The notes beneath the pieces are model-generated. The model did not search any database, had not been told where the DNA came from, and saw nothing but the letters and a program-made list of their open reading frames with translations. Made by a program: the position numbers and the translations under genes. A stretch of DNA of 27,467 nt from Puniceispirillum sp965657105 (GTDB taxonomy: Bacteria > Pseudomonadota > Alphaproteobacteria > Puniceispirillales > Puniceispirillaceae). Positions within the stretch are counted from its first letter, which is position 1. The number at the start of each line of letters is the position of its first letter. This document shows positions 16,369 to 24,681 of this stretch, in pieces. The stretch spans positions 1 to 27,467 of the forward strand of contig NZ_CBFHNB010000024.1 in assembly GCF_965657105.1 (NCBI RefSeq), written 5' to 3'.

Positions 16369-16445
16369 GGGCCTGTAGTTCAATTGGTTAGAACCCACGG
16401 CTCATAACCGTGTTGTTGGGGGTTCGAGTCCCTCCGGGCCCACCA
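16369..16445 (+). tRNA. tRNA with anticodon CAT (tRNA-Ile2 or elongator tRNA-Met)
   Basis: A 77-base cloverleaf. The acceptor stem is GGGCCTG/CGGGCCC with one G-T pair, discriminator A and encoded CCA. The D-stem is GTTC/GAAC, the anticodon stem is CACGG/CCGTG with loop CTCATAA, and the T-stem GGGGG/CCCTC carries loop TTCGAGT. The paired first base and the lack of three G-C pairs in the anticodon stem rule out initiator tRNA. The GGGCCTGTAG start resembles isoleucine tRNAs, so the C34 may be changed to lysidine by TilS to read AUA. That choice is inference. Confidence 0.93.
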
Positions 16446-16708
16446 TCCTTTGCATCTAAATGTTTTCAGAACCAATTCAGCTGGATTAGTCTTGTTTAAT
16501 CCGAGTGCCGTTGCGTGGATAGTAGCCCATATTGGCATCCCGCTATGTCGGATATTATGCTTTTTTCAGTCCCCTAAATTGAGAGATGAGCACGAGATCA
16601 CGGCACTTGATGACATATAGCAAGAAACGGGTCGTGCGCGTCGATTTGGCTGTATAATCTGGATTATGGCAAATCATGATCATGAGCAGATAGGTCAAGG
16701 AGGCCAGC
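16446..16708 (+). promoter_or_regulatory. Promoter region of the AraC-MGMT gene
   Basis: A perfect TATAAT (16653-16658) lies 50 bases before the start codon with a poor -35 (GGTCGT at 16630-16635, 17-base spacing), as expected of an activator-dependent promoter. The 12-bp perfect palindrome TCATGATCATGA (16674-16685) lies just downstream and might be an operator. GGATTA/TAATCC (16483-16488 with 16497-16502) is a weak hairpin after the tRNA. The rest shows nothing recognisable. Confidence 0.45.
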
Positions 16709-17572
16709 ATGACGAACCAGTCGCAGATTGACTATAAGCGTATCGAACGTGCGATCGGCTATATTATCCGTCATTATAAGGATAAGCCGACCTTGGAAGA
16801 TATCGCCGCCGAAATTCATGTCAGCCCGTTTCATTTTCAGCGGATGTTTTCGAAATGGGTCGGTGTTAGCCCGAAAAAATTCATCCAGTTCCTGAGCCTG
16901 GACTATGCAAAAGATATGTTGCGTGTGCCCGGTACAAGCGTGCTAGAGGCCGCCTATGATGCGGGGTTTTCAGGCGCTGGCCGGCTGCATGATCTGTTCA
17001 TGTCGATCGAAGGCATGACCCCGGGCACATTCAAACAACAGGGGGCAGGGCTGACAATCAATTATAATTTCGCCGATAGCCCCTTTGGTACGGTGCTGGT
17101 CGCCTCAACCCGCAACGGCATTTGCCATATGGCATTCGAAGCGGATCAGAAGGCGGGCTTTGAAACGCTGTATCAGCTATTCCCGCAGGCACGGTTTCAT
17201 CAGGGCACCGACAAAATGCACAAGGACGCGCTGGCGGTCTTTGGCCAGAGTGATGCAAGACCGGATGGCAAGATCAAACTGCATGTGCATGGCACGCCAT
17301 TCCAGCTCAAGGTCTGGGAGGCGTTGCTGAAAATCCCGATGGGGTCATTGGCCAGCTATGGCGATGTTGCCAAGATGATCTGCCAACCTGCGGCATCACG
17401 CGCTGTTGGCAATGCGGTTAGCCATAATCCGGTGGCGTTTCTAATACCGTGCCATCGGGTGATCCGGCAGAATGGCGCGATTGGCGGCTATATGTGGGGC
17501 GCAAAGCGCAAACAGGCGATGATCGCGTGGGAAGGTGCCAGATGCAGGAATATTCGGGAGACTAACGTTTAA
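16709..17572 (+). CDS. AraC-type regulator fused to O6-methylguanine-DNA methyltransferase (Ada-like)
   Basis: 287 residues with AAGGAGG nine bases upstream. Residues 7-110 form an AraC double helix-turn-helix (LEDIAAEIHVSPFHFQRMFSKWVGVSP, then a second motif at VLEAAYDAGFSGAGRLHDLF). Residues 115-275 form the MGMT domain with the methyl-acceptor C248 in PCHRV and the downstream GAIGGYMWGAKRKQ loop. It should take alkyl groups from O6-alkylguanine and possibly act as a gene activator. Unlike full Ada it lacks the N-terminal zinc/Cys phosphotriester domain, so how methylation would switch on the AraC part is unclear; signalling through C248 is possible but unproven. Confidence 0.92.
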   Translation: MTNQSQIDYKRIERAIGYIIRHYKDKPTLEDIAAEIHVSPFHFQRMFSKWVGVSPKKFIQFLSLDYAKDMLRVPGTSVLEAAYDAGFSGAGRLHDLFMSIEGMTPGTFKQQGAGLTINYNFADSPFGTVLVASTRNGICHMAFEADQKAGFETLYQLFPQARFHQGTDKMHKDALAVFGQSDARPDGKIKLHVHGTPFQLKVWEALLKIPMGSLASYGDVAKMICQPAASRAVGNAVSHNPVAFLIPCHRVIRQNGAIGGYMWGAKRKQAMIAWEGARCRNIRETNV

Positions 17573-17602
17573 TTAACCTGAGCGATTTAGACTGTGGATG
17601 GA

Positions 17603-17636
17603 GGAGGTTAATATCGCTTGTTAAGCAATTACCTCC
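17603..17636 (+). promoter_or_regulatory. Stem-loop in the leader of the LysE-type gene
   Basis: GGAGGT(T)AAT (17603-17612) pairs with ATTACCTCC (17628-17636), nine pairs with one bulged T. Inside is a second small stem, GCTT-GTT-AAGC (17616-17626). It begins about 30 bases after the AraC-MGMT stop and ends 32 bases before the next start. There is no T-run, so it may be a leader structure rather than a terminator. Confidence 0.5.
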
Positions 17637-17668
17637 AGAAGCATTTGGAAAATTGAAACATATTCTCG

Positions 17669-18268
17669 ATGAATGAACAGCTTTTACATATGACGTCGAT
17701 GGCGTTTTTTGCTTTGGCAACATCGATTATGCCCGGACCGGTCAATATCATTCTTGCCATGTTGGGTGCCAAATATGGCATTCGTAAAAGTCAGCCCTAT
17801 GTGCTGGGCGCAACCATTGCCTTTACCAGCTTGCTGGTATGCCTTGGACTTGGCCTTGGTGTCGTGATCTCTGTCTATCCGGTTATTACGAACAGCATCA
17901 AAATCGTCGGCACCGCCTATCTGTTTTATCTGGCCTATCGCATTATCACCAGTGGCAATAGCTATACGCATGACCAACATGACAGGCCGCCTCTAGGCTT
18001 TCTTGATGGTGCCTTTACCCAACTGCTTAATCCCAAGGCATGGAGTGTGTCGCTATCAGCAAATTCCATTTATGTGGTAGCGCATGAGCCTCTTATTGTG
18101 ACGCTGATGACGTTTGCCATGATGTTTTTTGTGATTTGCTATGGATCATTATGGTTATGGGCAGCTTTTGGCTCAAAGGTTTCCCTATTACCCCCAACCT
18201 ATGTAAGCGTATTACATTGGGTGCTGGGGATATGTCTTATTCTGTCAATCAGCCTGATGTGGGTGTAG
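17669..18268 (+). CDS. LysE/RhtB-family exporter
   Basis: 199 residues, about six membrane segments, the family length. The N-terminal signature SIMPGPVNIILAMLGAKYG (residues 19-37) and the mid-protein LNPKAWSVSL segment are typical of LysE/RhtB amino-acid exporters. The substrate cannot be told from sequence. A weak ribosome site and the upstream stem-loop suggest control. It converges with the PLP enzyme gene at 18281, leaving only 12 bases between stops. Confidence 0.88.
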   Translation: MNEQLLHMTSMAFFALATSIMPGPVNIILAMLGAKYGIRKSQPYVLGATIAFTSLLVCLGLGLGVVISVYPVITNSIKIVGTAYLFYLAYRIITSGNSYTHDQHDRPPLGFLDGAFTQLLNPKAWSVSLSANSIYVVAHEPLIVTLMTFAMMFFVICYGSLWLWAAFGSKVSLLPPTYVSVLHWVLGICLILSISLMWV

Positions 18269-18280
18269 GCGGTAATATCC

Positions 18281-19315
18281 CTAGCCCATTGCCGCCAGCT
18301 GGGTTTCATAGGCGAATAGCGCCGCCGCACCGCCTGTATGCAGGAATACAACATCCTTTGTATCATCAAAGAAACCGGCCTTGACCATATTAATCAGACC
18401 ATCCAGGCCCTTGCCCGAATAGACCGGATCAAACAGCAGGCCTTCCTGACGTGCGAATAGCTGAATCGCGGCGAGGGTGCCTTCGGTTGGCAAACCATAG
18501 CCCGCCCCAACATAACCGTCATCGACAATAACCTTTTCAACCGGTAACGGTGTGTCGGTAAGGGTTGCGGCGGTTTTGACCGCCAGCCCATGCACATTTT
18601 TGACCTGAATATCATGCGGCTGACGAACACTGACGCCCATGACCGGCACATCAGAACCAACCGCATGCAAGCCTGCAACCAAACCAGCCTGCGTCCCCGC
18701 ACTGCCTGTGGCCATGACAATCCAGCCAAGATCAAGACCCTGATCGGCAGATTGTTGAAGGATTTCACCAGCACAAGCGACATAGCCCAGCGCGCCAATT
18801 TCATTGGAACCACCACCTGGAATGAAATAGGCCTTGCGCCCCGACGCGGTTAGCTTATCTGTCACGGCGATGGCTTCGGCATTCATATCAAGACCGCTTG
18901 GACGATATTCGATGCTGGCACCAAACAGATGGTCAAACAGCACATTGCCTGTCTGTTCGTATGAGTCAGCGCGATCAGGCACCCGACGTTCAAGCAAAGC
19001 ATGACAATCGAGACCGAATTTACAGGCCGCGGCGGCCGTCTGGCGGACATGATTTGACTGCACGGCACCTTGCGTGACAACCATATCGGCACCAGCCTCA
19101 ATAGCGGCGGCGATCAGAAATTCGAGCTTTCGTGTTTTGTTTCCACCAGTCGCCAGTCCTGTGCAATCATCCCGCTTTACCCATAATTTTGGTCCACCAA
19201 GCGCCGCGGTTATGCGGGGCATAAATTCAAGTGCGGTTGGCTGGTGGCATAGGCTGACGCGAGGGAACGGAGCTAGTAAATCAGAAGACGCATGCGACAT
19301 TGATGTTTCAGACAC
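18281..19315 (-). CDS. PLP-dependent D-cysteine desulfhydrase / L-cysteate sulfo-lyase family enzyme
   Basis: 344 residues, fold type II PLP enzyme related to ACC deaminase. The PLP lysine is K60 in GGNKTRKLEF; QGAVQSNHVRQTAA (near 88), FIPGGGSNEIGALGY and the C-terminal VFLHTGGAAALFAYE are family signatures. Relatives split D-cysteine to pyruvate, H2S and ammonia, or L-cysteate to pyruvate, sulfite and ammonia (CuyA of marine Roseobacters). The motifs closely recall CuyA, which would fit use of marine organosulfonates, but they do not settle the substrate. Start: GTG 19315 has AAGAGA upstream; ATG 19300 is the alternative. Confidence 0.85.
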   Translation of the reverse strand: MSETSMSHASSDLLAPFPRVSLCHQPTALEFMPRITAALGGPKLWVKRDDCTGLATGGNKTRKLEFLIAAAIEAGADMVVTQGAVQSNHVRQTAAAACKFGLDCHALLERRVPDRADSYEQTGNVLFDHLFGASIEYRPSGLDMNAEAIAVTDKLTASGRKAYFIPGGGSNEIGALGYVACAGEILQQSADQGLDLGWIVMATGSAGTQAGLVAGLHAVGSDVPVMGVSVRQPHDIQVKNVHGLAVKTAATLTDTPLPVEKVIVDDGYVGAGYGLPTEGTLAAIQLFARQEGLLFDPVYSGKGLDGLINMVKAGFFDDTKDVVFLHTGGAAALFAYETQLAAMG

Positions 19316-19563
19316 GGTAAATTCTCTTTTAGGTTATGACTACAAATGATGCGTCGTTTGATTGCGGCGGTGGTAAAGGCCAGAGCCGAATAGCGACGTG
19401 ATAGCAGACTATGCCTTATTTGCATATGAGAGGGCAATGGCCTTTAGATCATCAGGCTAGATAATCATTCGGTTAATGGGTGACTCATCAAGCTATAGGC
19501 CTAAATTATTAATCTCATTATTATTCCTAAATTACGACAAGTTGTTGACGCTAGGGGATGACG

Positions 19564-20322
19564 ATGAGACAGGTTTTAAATAGGGTAATTACCCAGACTC
19601 ATGACTATGTAACAGACAGATGGCGCCATATATGCTTCATGGCTGGTTTGGCGGGCAGTTTTATAGGATTTGCTGCGGCATTATCAGCTGGCAACGCTCA
19701 TGCGGCCACAGTTTTTCTGGTTTGTGATGGTAATTTCAAAACCATTACCGGCATTTCGGATTCGCGTTCGCGTACTGAAGGAACGCGCGCCAGCCTTGGG
19801 TCTAGCTATTATGATGGTACTAATACAATGGGGCAGGAGGCCTTTACCATTGCTACCGCTTTAGATAAGAAAATCCCATTCGAAGATGAATTTAAGGGCG
19901 CTTTCTATTTATCAATAGATGGAAGTAACGGCGTTTTTAGCCGGGTGAAATTACAACCTTTTGAACGGGACGTGCGATTGCCTTCACTGGATTTGGAACC
20001 CGAAGAAAGCATGGAGAATGGCATCATACGGTCAGTCAATATTGTTACAAGTGAAGATGAATTATTGTTGAGTGCGCGAAGCGAGTCCGGTGGTCTGGTC
20101 GAAGCACTCGTTGAAGGCCGTCCGATGACACCAACCCGCGAAATTGTTAAAGACATGTCTTTAAGTCTGAACCGTTTTAATGGCCGGTTGGAGATCGAAT
20201 GGAAAGATCACGAAGTGCGCGATTACAAGCCAGTTGGTGCCATCCGTAGTACGAAAAAACGTTATAGCGATGTAAAGCAGTTCGATGCGATGTGTAAAAC
20301 CATGCAAGAGCGGCTGTTTTAA
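19564..20322 (+). CDS. Exported protein of unknown function
   Basis: About 252 residues. AGGGG sits six bases before ATG 19564; ATG 19558 is also in frame but too close to it. The N-terminus is a basic stretch followed by a hydrophobic core and a likely cleavage site (residues 20-48, ...SAGNAHA before ATVFLVCDG). The mature part is soluble, rich in charged residues, with one Cys near each end (VCDG and AMCKT) that could form a disulfide in the periplasm. I recognise no domain. Neighbouring genes point the other way, so it is probably transcribed alone and its partners are unknown. Confidence 0.75.
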   Translation: MRQVLNRVITQTHDYVTDRWRHICFMAGLAGSFIGFAAALSAGNAHAATVFLVCDGNFKTITGISDSRSRTEGTRASLGSSYYDGTNTMGQEAFTIATALDKKIPFEDEFKGAFYLSIDGSNGVFSRVKLQPFERDVRLPSLDLEPEESMENGIIRSVNIVTSEDELLLSARSESGGLVEALVEGRPMTPTREIVKDMSLSLNRFNGRLEIEWKDHEVRDYKPVGAIRSTKKRYSDVKQFDAMCKTMQERLF

Positions 20323-20354
20323 AACCTAGATGACGATAACTGTATTGTAGATAG

Positions 20355-20930
20355 TCATATGGTCTGACACGCGGATATGAGGCGGCGCGCCAGCGCGTCA
20401 AGGCCTGATTGTGCTGTTTCACTCTGCAGACTACCTGTCTTGTCAAAGGCCGTGGCCGCATGTGATAAGGTCACAAAGCCAGGCACGGCAACCGCGCCAA
20501 GTTCAGCCATATAGTCGCGCAGGCGCGGAATTACGCGCACACCACCCAGCCCACCAGGACTGGCGGCCATCAAGCCCACAGGCATGCCATGAAATAGGGC
20601 GTTGGCGGCGGCATTCTGATAGGGGCGCGATACCCAGCTAAACATATTTACAAGTAATGGCGGCACAAAGCCGTTATATTCGGGGGTCGCCACCATCATA
20701 CCGTCATGACTATGCAGAAGCGCACGAAAGCGGGTAACGGCGTCAGGCAAGCCGCCATTGGCTTCATTGTCCTGATGATAAAGTGGGGCTTCGTAATCGG
20801 CCAAATCGATAAAACTGGCTTTGCCGCCATGTAGATCAACCGTTCTGGCCGCAATCTGTGCCAACTGTTTGGTGAAGCTTCCTTGTCGGGTTGAACCAGC
20901 AAAAACCAGAATTGTGGGCGTGTTGTTCAT
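20355..20930 (-). CDS. NAD(P)H-dependent FMN reductase
   Basis: 191 residues from ATG 20930, preceded by GGAAGG; the longer frame starting at 20948 is less likely. It has a flavodoxin-like fold: an FMN phosphate loop GSTRQGSFTKQLA near residue 11, the TPEYNGFVPPLLVNMFSWVSRP motif near 80, and a GLMAASPGGLGGVRV segment. Such proteins reduce FMN, quinones or azo compounds with NAD(P)H. The specific partner is unknown. It converges with the exported protein gene (32-base gap) and diverges from the second LysE-type gene. Confidence 0.88.
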   Translation of the reverse strand: MNNTPTILVFAGSTRQGSFTKQLAQIAARTVDLHGGKASFIDLADYEAPLYHQDNEANGGLPDAVTRFRALLHSHDGMMVATPEYNGFVPPLLVNMFSWVSRPYQNAAANALFHGMPVGLMAASPGGLGGVRVIPRLRDYMAELGAVAVPGFVTLSHAATAFDKTGSLQSETAQSGLDALARRLISACQTI

Positions 20931-21044
20931 GTCAGCCTTCCGTCTCAAATGACAGCATAGATAGTAAAATCTAGCAGACAGAAGTTAATCAGGCGTTAAT
21001 GCTAGCGACTTGTTTTGTCAGATGCAGGAGGTATGATCGCCAGT

Positions 21045-21704
21045 ATGATTTCTGACTTTACACAAACACTTGCTTTATTTGCTGTAACTGAATTTTTCCT
21101 GTCATTGGCACCGGGGCCAGCGGTTTTTCTGGTGGTGTCAAAATCGCTTGGTGGTCGGTTTGGTGCTGGTATGGCGGTCTCGGCGGGCATTCTCTCAGTT
21201 AATGTCGTGTTCTTTTTATTATCAGCATTGGGTGTTGGCGCCGCGATTGTGGCCGCGCCTTGGCTATTTATGATGGTCAAGGTTATTGGTGCGGCTTATC
21301 TTGTCTATCTTGGCGGGCGCGGGCTTTATGATGTCTGGCTGGTAAGCCGGCAATCGCAGAATGATGATGCTGTTGTGATTGCGCCAATTGCCGGAGGATC
21401 ATTTGGACGGGATTTTATGGCGGCGGTTCTGGTGCAGGCTTCAAGCCCCAAGAATATCATCATTTTTCTAGCAATCATTCCGCAATTTGTCGATCCAGCT
21501 GGTCCGATATTTTTGCAATTTGCTGCTTTATGTGCGGTATCTGTGTTGGTCGAATTACCGGTTCTGGCTGGCTATGCCGCGCTGGCAGTCTATCTGGTGA
21601 CGCGCGTCAAGCAGGCTCGCGTCCGCAATGGGCTGGAATGTCTGGCAGGCGTGACCTTGGTGGTTTTGGGTGCCAGCTTGCTATTTACCGGTTTACCAAC
21701 GTGA
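21045..21704 (+). CDS. LysE/RhtB-family exporter (second copy)
   Basis: 219 residues from ATG 21045 (MISDFTQTLALFAVTEFF). GGAGG lies 13 bases upstream; ATG 21033, one base after it, seems too close, and a TTG at 21015 is possible. Signature FLSLAPGPAVFLVVSKSLGGR near the N-terminus and a SSPKNIIIFLAIIPQFVDP segment are typical of the family; about six membrane helices. It is clearly different in sequence from the LysE-type protein at 17669, so not a recent duplicate. The stop lies nine bases from that of the convergent HyuA-type gene. Confidence 0.88.
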   Translation: MISDFTQTLALFAVTEFFLSLAPGPAVFLVVSKSLGGRFGAGMAVSAGILSVNVVFFLLSALGVGAAIVAAPWLFMMVKVIGAAYLVYLGGRGLYDVWLVSRQSQNDDAVVIAPIAGGSFGRDFMAAVLVQASSPKNIIIFLAIIPQFVDPAGPIFLQFAALCAVSVLVELPVLAGYAALAVYLVTRVKQARVRNGLECLAGVTLVVLGASLLFTGLPT

Positions 21705-21713
21705 TAGGATAGT

Positions 21714-23762
21714 TCAGGCAGCGCGGCCTTCGGCAGTGGCGTAAATAAGCGCTTCGATAAATAGATCCCTATCCGCACTAAGTGGAACCAGTTTTACATC
21801 TTCGCTAAGCGACACATCGATTTTGGTGGCCCCCGCATTTAGGGCACGGTCGGATGCCAGCCGGTGTGCAGCATCGCGTGCCAGGGTCAGGGCATCTTCC
21901 ATAATGCCTAAATCAACAGGCCCGTCAGGAAGATGCACGCGGAACTTCCCTTCGGTTGGCTGGGTTACCGAAATCATCACACGCTGGCGCACCGATCCAG
22001 CCGCCGCCCCAACCGCACCAGCTACATCAGCATGTTTGGGGACAGTAAGATCAAGATTCATCAAGCGGGCAATATGTGGATAATGTGTGGCGGCAGATGC
22101 GCCCAACGCAATCAGGCTGGTATCAAGCTGCATGGAAATCGAAACCAGCTTTTTGGGTTTATTGTCAGCCAGAAAACTGGATTGAGCATTGTCACTATTC
22201 TGCGCTGTGGGTTCAACTGTGAACATATCAGCCAGTAAGCTATTGCTTGAGGCGATATTTTCACCAGCGCCATCATGGGCAAAGGCGGCGTCGGTAAGTG
22301 CCAAGGCAGATTTACGATGAAGTTCGGCCAGTGTCATGCGGGCAATATGTATTTCATTTTCGGCAACTGGGTCGCCAAAGCCGTTTTTCTGGCGTGCCAT
22401 AAGTGCCGCGCCCAGAGATGCGGCTTCGGCGTCAAAATCGGTAAAGTCACCCGTGACATGAGTGGCATCGGTCGGGGTAAAGGATGCTAGTGCTAACAAA
22501 CCCCGACTGATAAGACGGTCAACCGCACCCAGTGCCAACTGTGTCGCCGCCAGATCAGCAATCGCCGACGGGCCGGTTTCAAGCGCCTTTTGCGCTAGGC
22601 GTGCTTCGGATCGGGTTAACCATGACGGGATTCCATCGGGCATGACCGGAATAACAAAACGGCCATCGGTCGCCATTGGCACAATCAGGTCAAGCTGGGC
22701 TTTTAGGAGGGTTTTTACCTCTGGCCAGCTTTGCGCCAGAATAGACAGGGGAATAGCGCGCCGTGGACCAAGCGTAATGCCGGTTGATCTGCCTCTTGAA
22801 ATAGGTTGCACCTCGCTATCGCCACCAAGACCACAGGTGCGAATTTCTGCCGCTTCAACCATGGTTTGCCAGCCGCCAACAAAGGCACCATCAGGTTTCA
22901 GGCGGGGGGCGCCATTCTGCAAAAAGGCAACATCGGTTGTGGTGCCGCCAATGTCAGCGATTAAGGCTGTTTTGGTGCCAGCCAGAAAAGCGGCTCCTGA
23001 CAGGCTGGCGGCGGGACCGGATAATACGGTTTCAACCGGACGGGTGCGGGCAAAATCAGAATGCAGAAGCGAGCCATCGCCTTTGACAACCATAAGCGGA
23101 CAATCCAGCCCCTGTGATGTCATGATGGTTTCGGTGGCGGCGATTAATTGTTCCAGCAGATTGATCAGGCGGGCGTTTAAAATGGCGGTTAGAGCCCGAC
23201 GTGGCCCACCAAGCGATGATGACAATTCATGGCTACAGGTGACCGGACAGCCTGTCAGCTCGCGGATAAGGCGCCGGGCTTCGGTCTCATGCCCCGGGTT
23301 ACGGGTAGCAAAATGGCTGGCAACGGCAAAGGCGGAAACATCTTTGCCAATGCTGGTAATCGCGGTGGTCAGGGCATCTTTGTCCAGCGGGGCTTGCTGG
23401 CCACCATCGGCTCTGTGTCCGCCATTGATGAAATAGACAGGATCCTGACCAAGAGCGCGGGCAAGATCAGCGCGCTCAAGCGCGGCTTCGTCAAAGCCGA
23501 TCATGATCAGGCAGACGCGTCCGCCAACACCTTCAACAACGGCATTGGTAGCGAGCGTCGTCGATAATGATACAAGGCCAATATCACGCCGATCACCGTC
23601 AAAGGCGTCAAGTGTTTTGGAGATCGCGCCACCAAGGCCGATGGACAGGTCTTCTCGCGTGGTCAGTGATTTTCCGGTTGCCAGTATTGTGCCAGCCTTG
23701 GCATCAAGCAAAGCTGCATCAGTGAAGGTGCCGCCGGTATCAAGTCCAATCACTAGCGTCAT
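21714..23762 (-). CDS. Hydantoinase/oxoprolinase family protein, HyuA-type subunit
   Basis: 682 residues. The N-terminal ASKHA-fold nucleotide motif is GLDTGGTFTDAALLD (residues 6-20), followed by STTLATNAVVEG (near 70) and the second motif IADIGGTTTDVAFLQNG (near 270). The family couples ATP hydrolysis to opening of cyclic amides such as hydantoins or 5-oxoproline, usually with a separate HyuB subunit. No hyuB is present in the window. AGGA precedes the ATG by seven bases. A glutamine amidotransferase gene lies upstream on the same strand, 49 bases away, so the two may be co-transcribed. Substrate unknown. Confidence 0.88.
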   Translation of the reverse strand: MTLVIGLDTGGTFTDAALLDAKAGTILATGKSLTTREDLSIGLGGAISKTLDAFDGDRRDIGLVSLSTTLATNAVVEGVGGRVCLIMIGFDEAALERADLARALGQDPVYFINGGHRADGGQQAPLDKDALTTAITSIGKDVSAFAVASHFATRNPGHETEARRLIRELTGCPVTCSHELSSSLGGPRRALTAILNARLINLLEQLIAATETIMTSQGLDCPLMVVKGDGSLLHSDFARTRPVETVLSGPAASLSGAAFLAGTKTALIADIGGTTTDVAFLQNGAPRLKPDGAFVGGWQTMVEAAEIRTCGLGGDSEVQPISRGRSTGITLGPRRAIPLSILAQSWPEVKTLLKAQLDLIVPMATDGRFVIPVMPDGIPSWLTRSEARLAQKALETGPSAIADLAATQLALGAVDRLISRGLLALASFTPTDATHVTGDFTDFDAEAASLGAALMARQKNGFGDPVAENEIHIARMTLAELHRKSALALTDAAFAHDGAGENIASSNSLLADMFTVEPTAQNSDNAQSSFLADNKPKKLVSISMQLDTSLIALGASAATHYPHIARLMNLDLTVPKHADVAGAVGAAAGSVRQRVMISVTQPTEGKFRVHLPDGPVDLGIMEDALTLARDAAHRLASDRALNAGATKIDVSLSEDVKLVPLSADRDLFIEALIYATAEGRAA

Positions 23763-23811
23763 TATATTATCCTGTCATGATATTAATATAATTTGGGTTG
23801 ATATAGCCTGG

Positions 23812-24552
23812 TCAGGCGGCTTTGGCATGTTGGGCAAAGAAATTCATGATCCAGCGCCCCATCTGTTCGCCCTGATGCGTGTTTTTCAATGTTGCATGCG
23901 CATCGTTGATTGTTTCAGCATCAATCACATCACGCTTGAGATCAATCAATGCGGCGGCATATTCATTGGTGAATTCGGGATGCCCCTGCATTGAAAACAC
24001 AATATTATCGATCGCAAACATGGCGTTTTTGCAAAAATCAGACGTGCCGACAAGCACCGCTTCATCGGGCAGGCTTGTCACCTGATCTTGATGAATATGG
24101 ATCAGATCAACATTGTCATTAGACGTGGCTTTTGCGTCGCCATCTGCCATCCACGGACAAGGCGCAATCAATTGTACCGGACGAATGCCAAGCCCCCAGC
24201 CTTCAGACCATTTCTGTGCATGTCCGCCTAATGCGTGCGCGATGATCTGGTGACCAAAACAAACCCCAGCAAGGGGAATACGGGCTTTATAAATAACGCG
24301 TAGAAATGCCATTAGCTTTGGGATAAATGGCGCGTCATCATAAACGCCAAATGCAGAGCCAGTAACAAGATAGCCGTCATAATCTTGCACATCGTCGGGA
24401 AACACATCTTCGATAACGGGAACGATTGAAAAATATATTCCGCATTCAGTGGCATAATCACCAAACAGGCTGCCAAACATATCCGGATAATTGATAAAAT
24501 GCGCTGGCATTTTCTTGTTGGTGCGACCCGTTTCAAGAATGGCAATATGCAT
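23812..24552 (-). CDS. Class-I glutamine amidotransferase-like protein
   Basis: 246 residues. A full-length stand-alone class-I amidotransferase domain: nucleophile C98 in GVCFGHQIIAHALGG, H191 and E193 in MQGHPEF, and the YLVTGSAFGVYDD segment near 61. Such stand-alone proteins resemble the GuaA N-domain and act as gamma-glutamyl hydrolases or ammonia donors; the acceptor is unknown. AAGGA sits eight bases before the start. Located just upstream of the HyuA-type gene, which may hint at shared nitrogen-compound breakdown; this is inference only. Confidence 0.88.
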   Translation of the reverse strand: MHIAILETGRTNKKMPAHFINYPDMFGSLFGDYATECGIYFSIVPVIEDVFPDDVQDYDGYLVTGSAFGVYDDAPFIPKLMAFLRVIYKARIPLAGVCFGHQIIAHALGGHAQKWSEGWGLGIRPVQLIAPCPWMADGDAKATSNDNVDLIHIHQDQVTSLPDEAVLVGTSDFCKNAMFAIDNIVFSMQGHPEFTNEYAAALIDLKRDVIDAETINDAHATLKNTHQGEQMGRWIMNFFAQHAKAA

Positions 24553-24681
24553 CTGTTTATCCTTTTACATATGGTATGCTAATGCATAACAAGTAATATC
24601 CATATATCCGTATAGAATGTCGGCGTTGCTGTCTATATACCGTGAAGCAGATTAACTTTGCGGAATTATGGTGAATGTTCT

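Noticed and set aside
17669..21704. The two LysE-type genes as a duplication
   Set aside because: Their sequences differ throughout apart from family motifs, so a recent duplication is not supported.
22462..23436. Plus-strand frame of 324 codons opposite the HyuA-type gene
   Set aside because: Arg/Ser/Pro/Ala-rich shadow translation with no domain; the opposite strand encodes a clear family protein.
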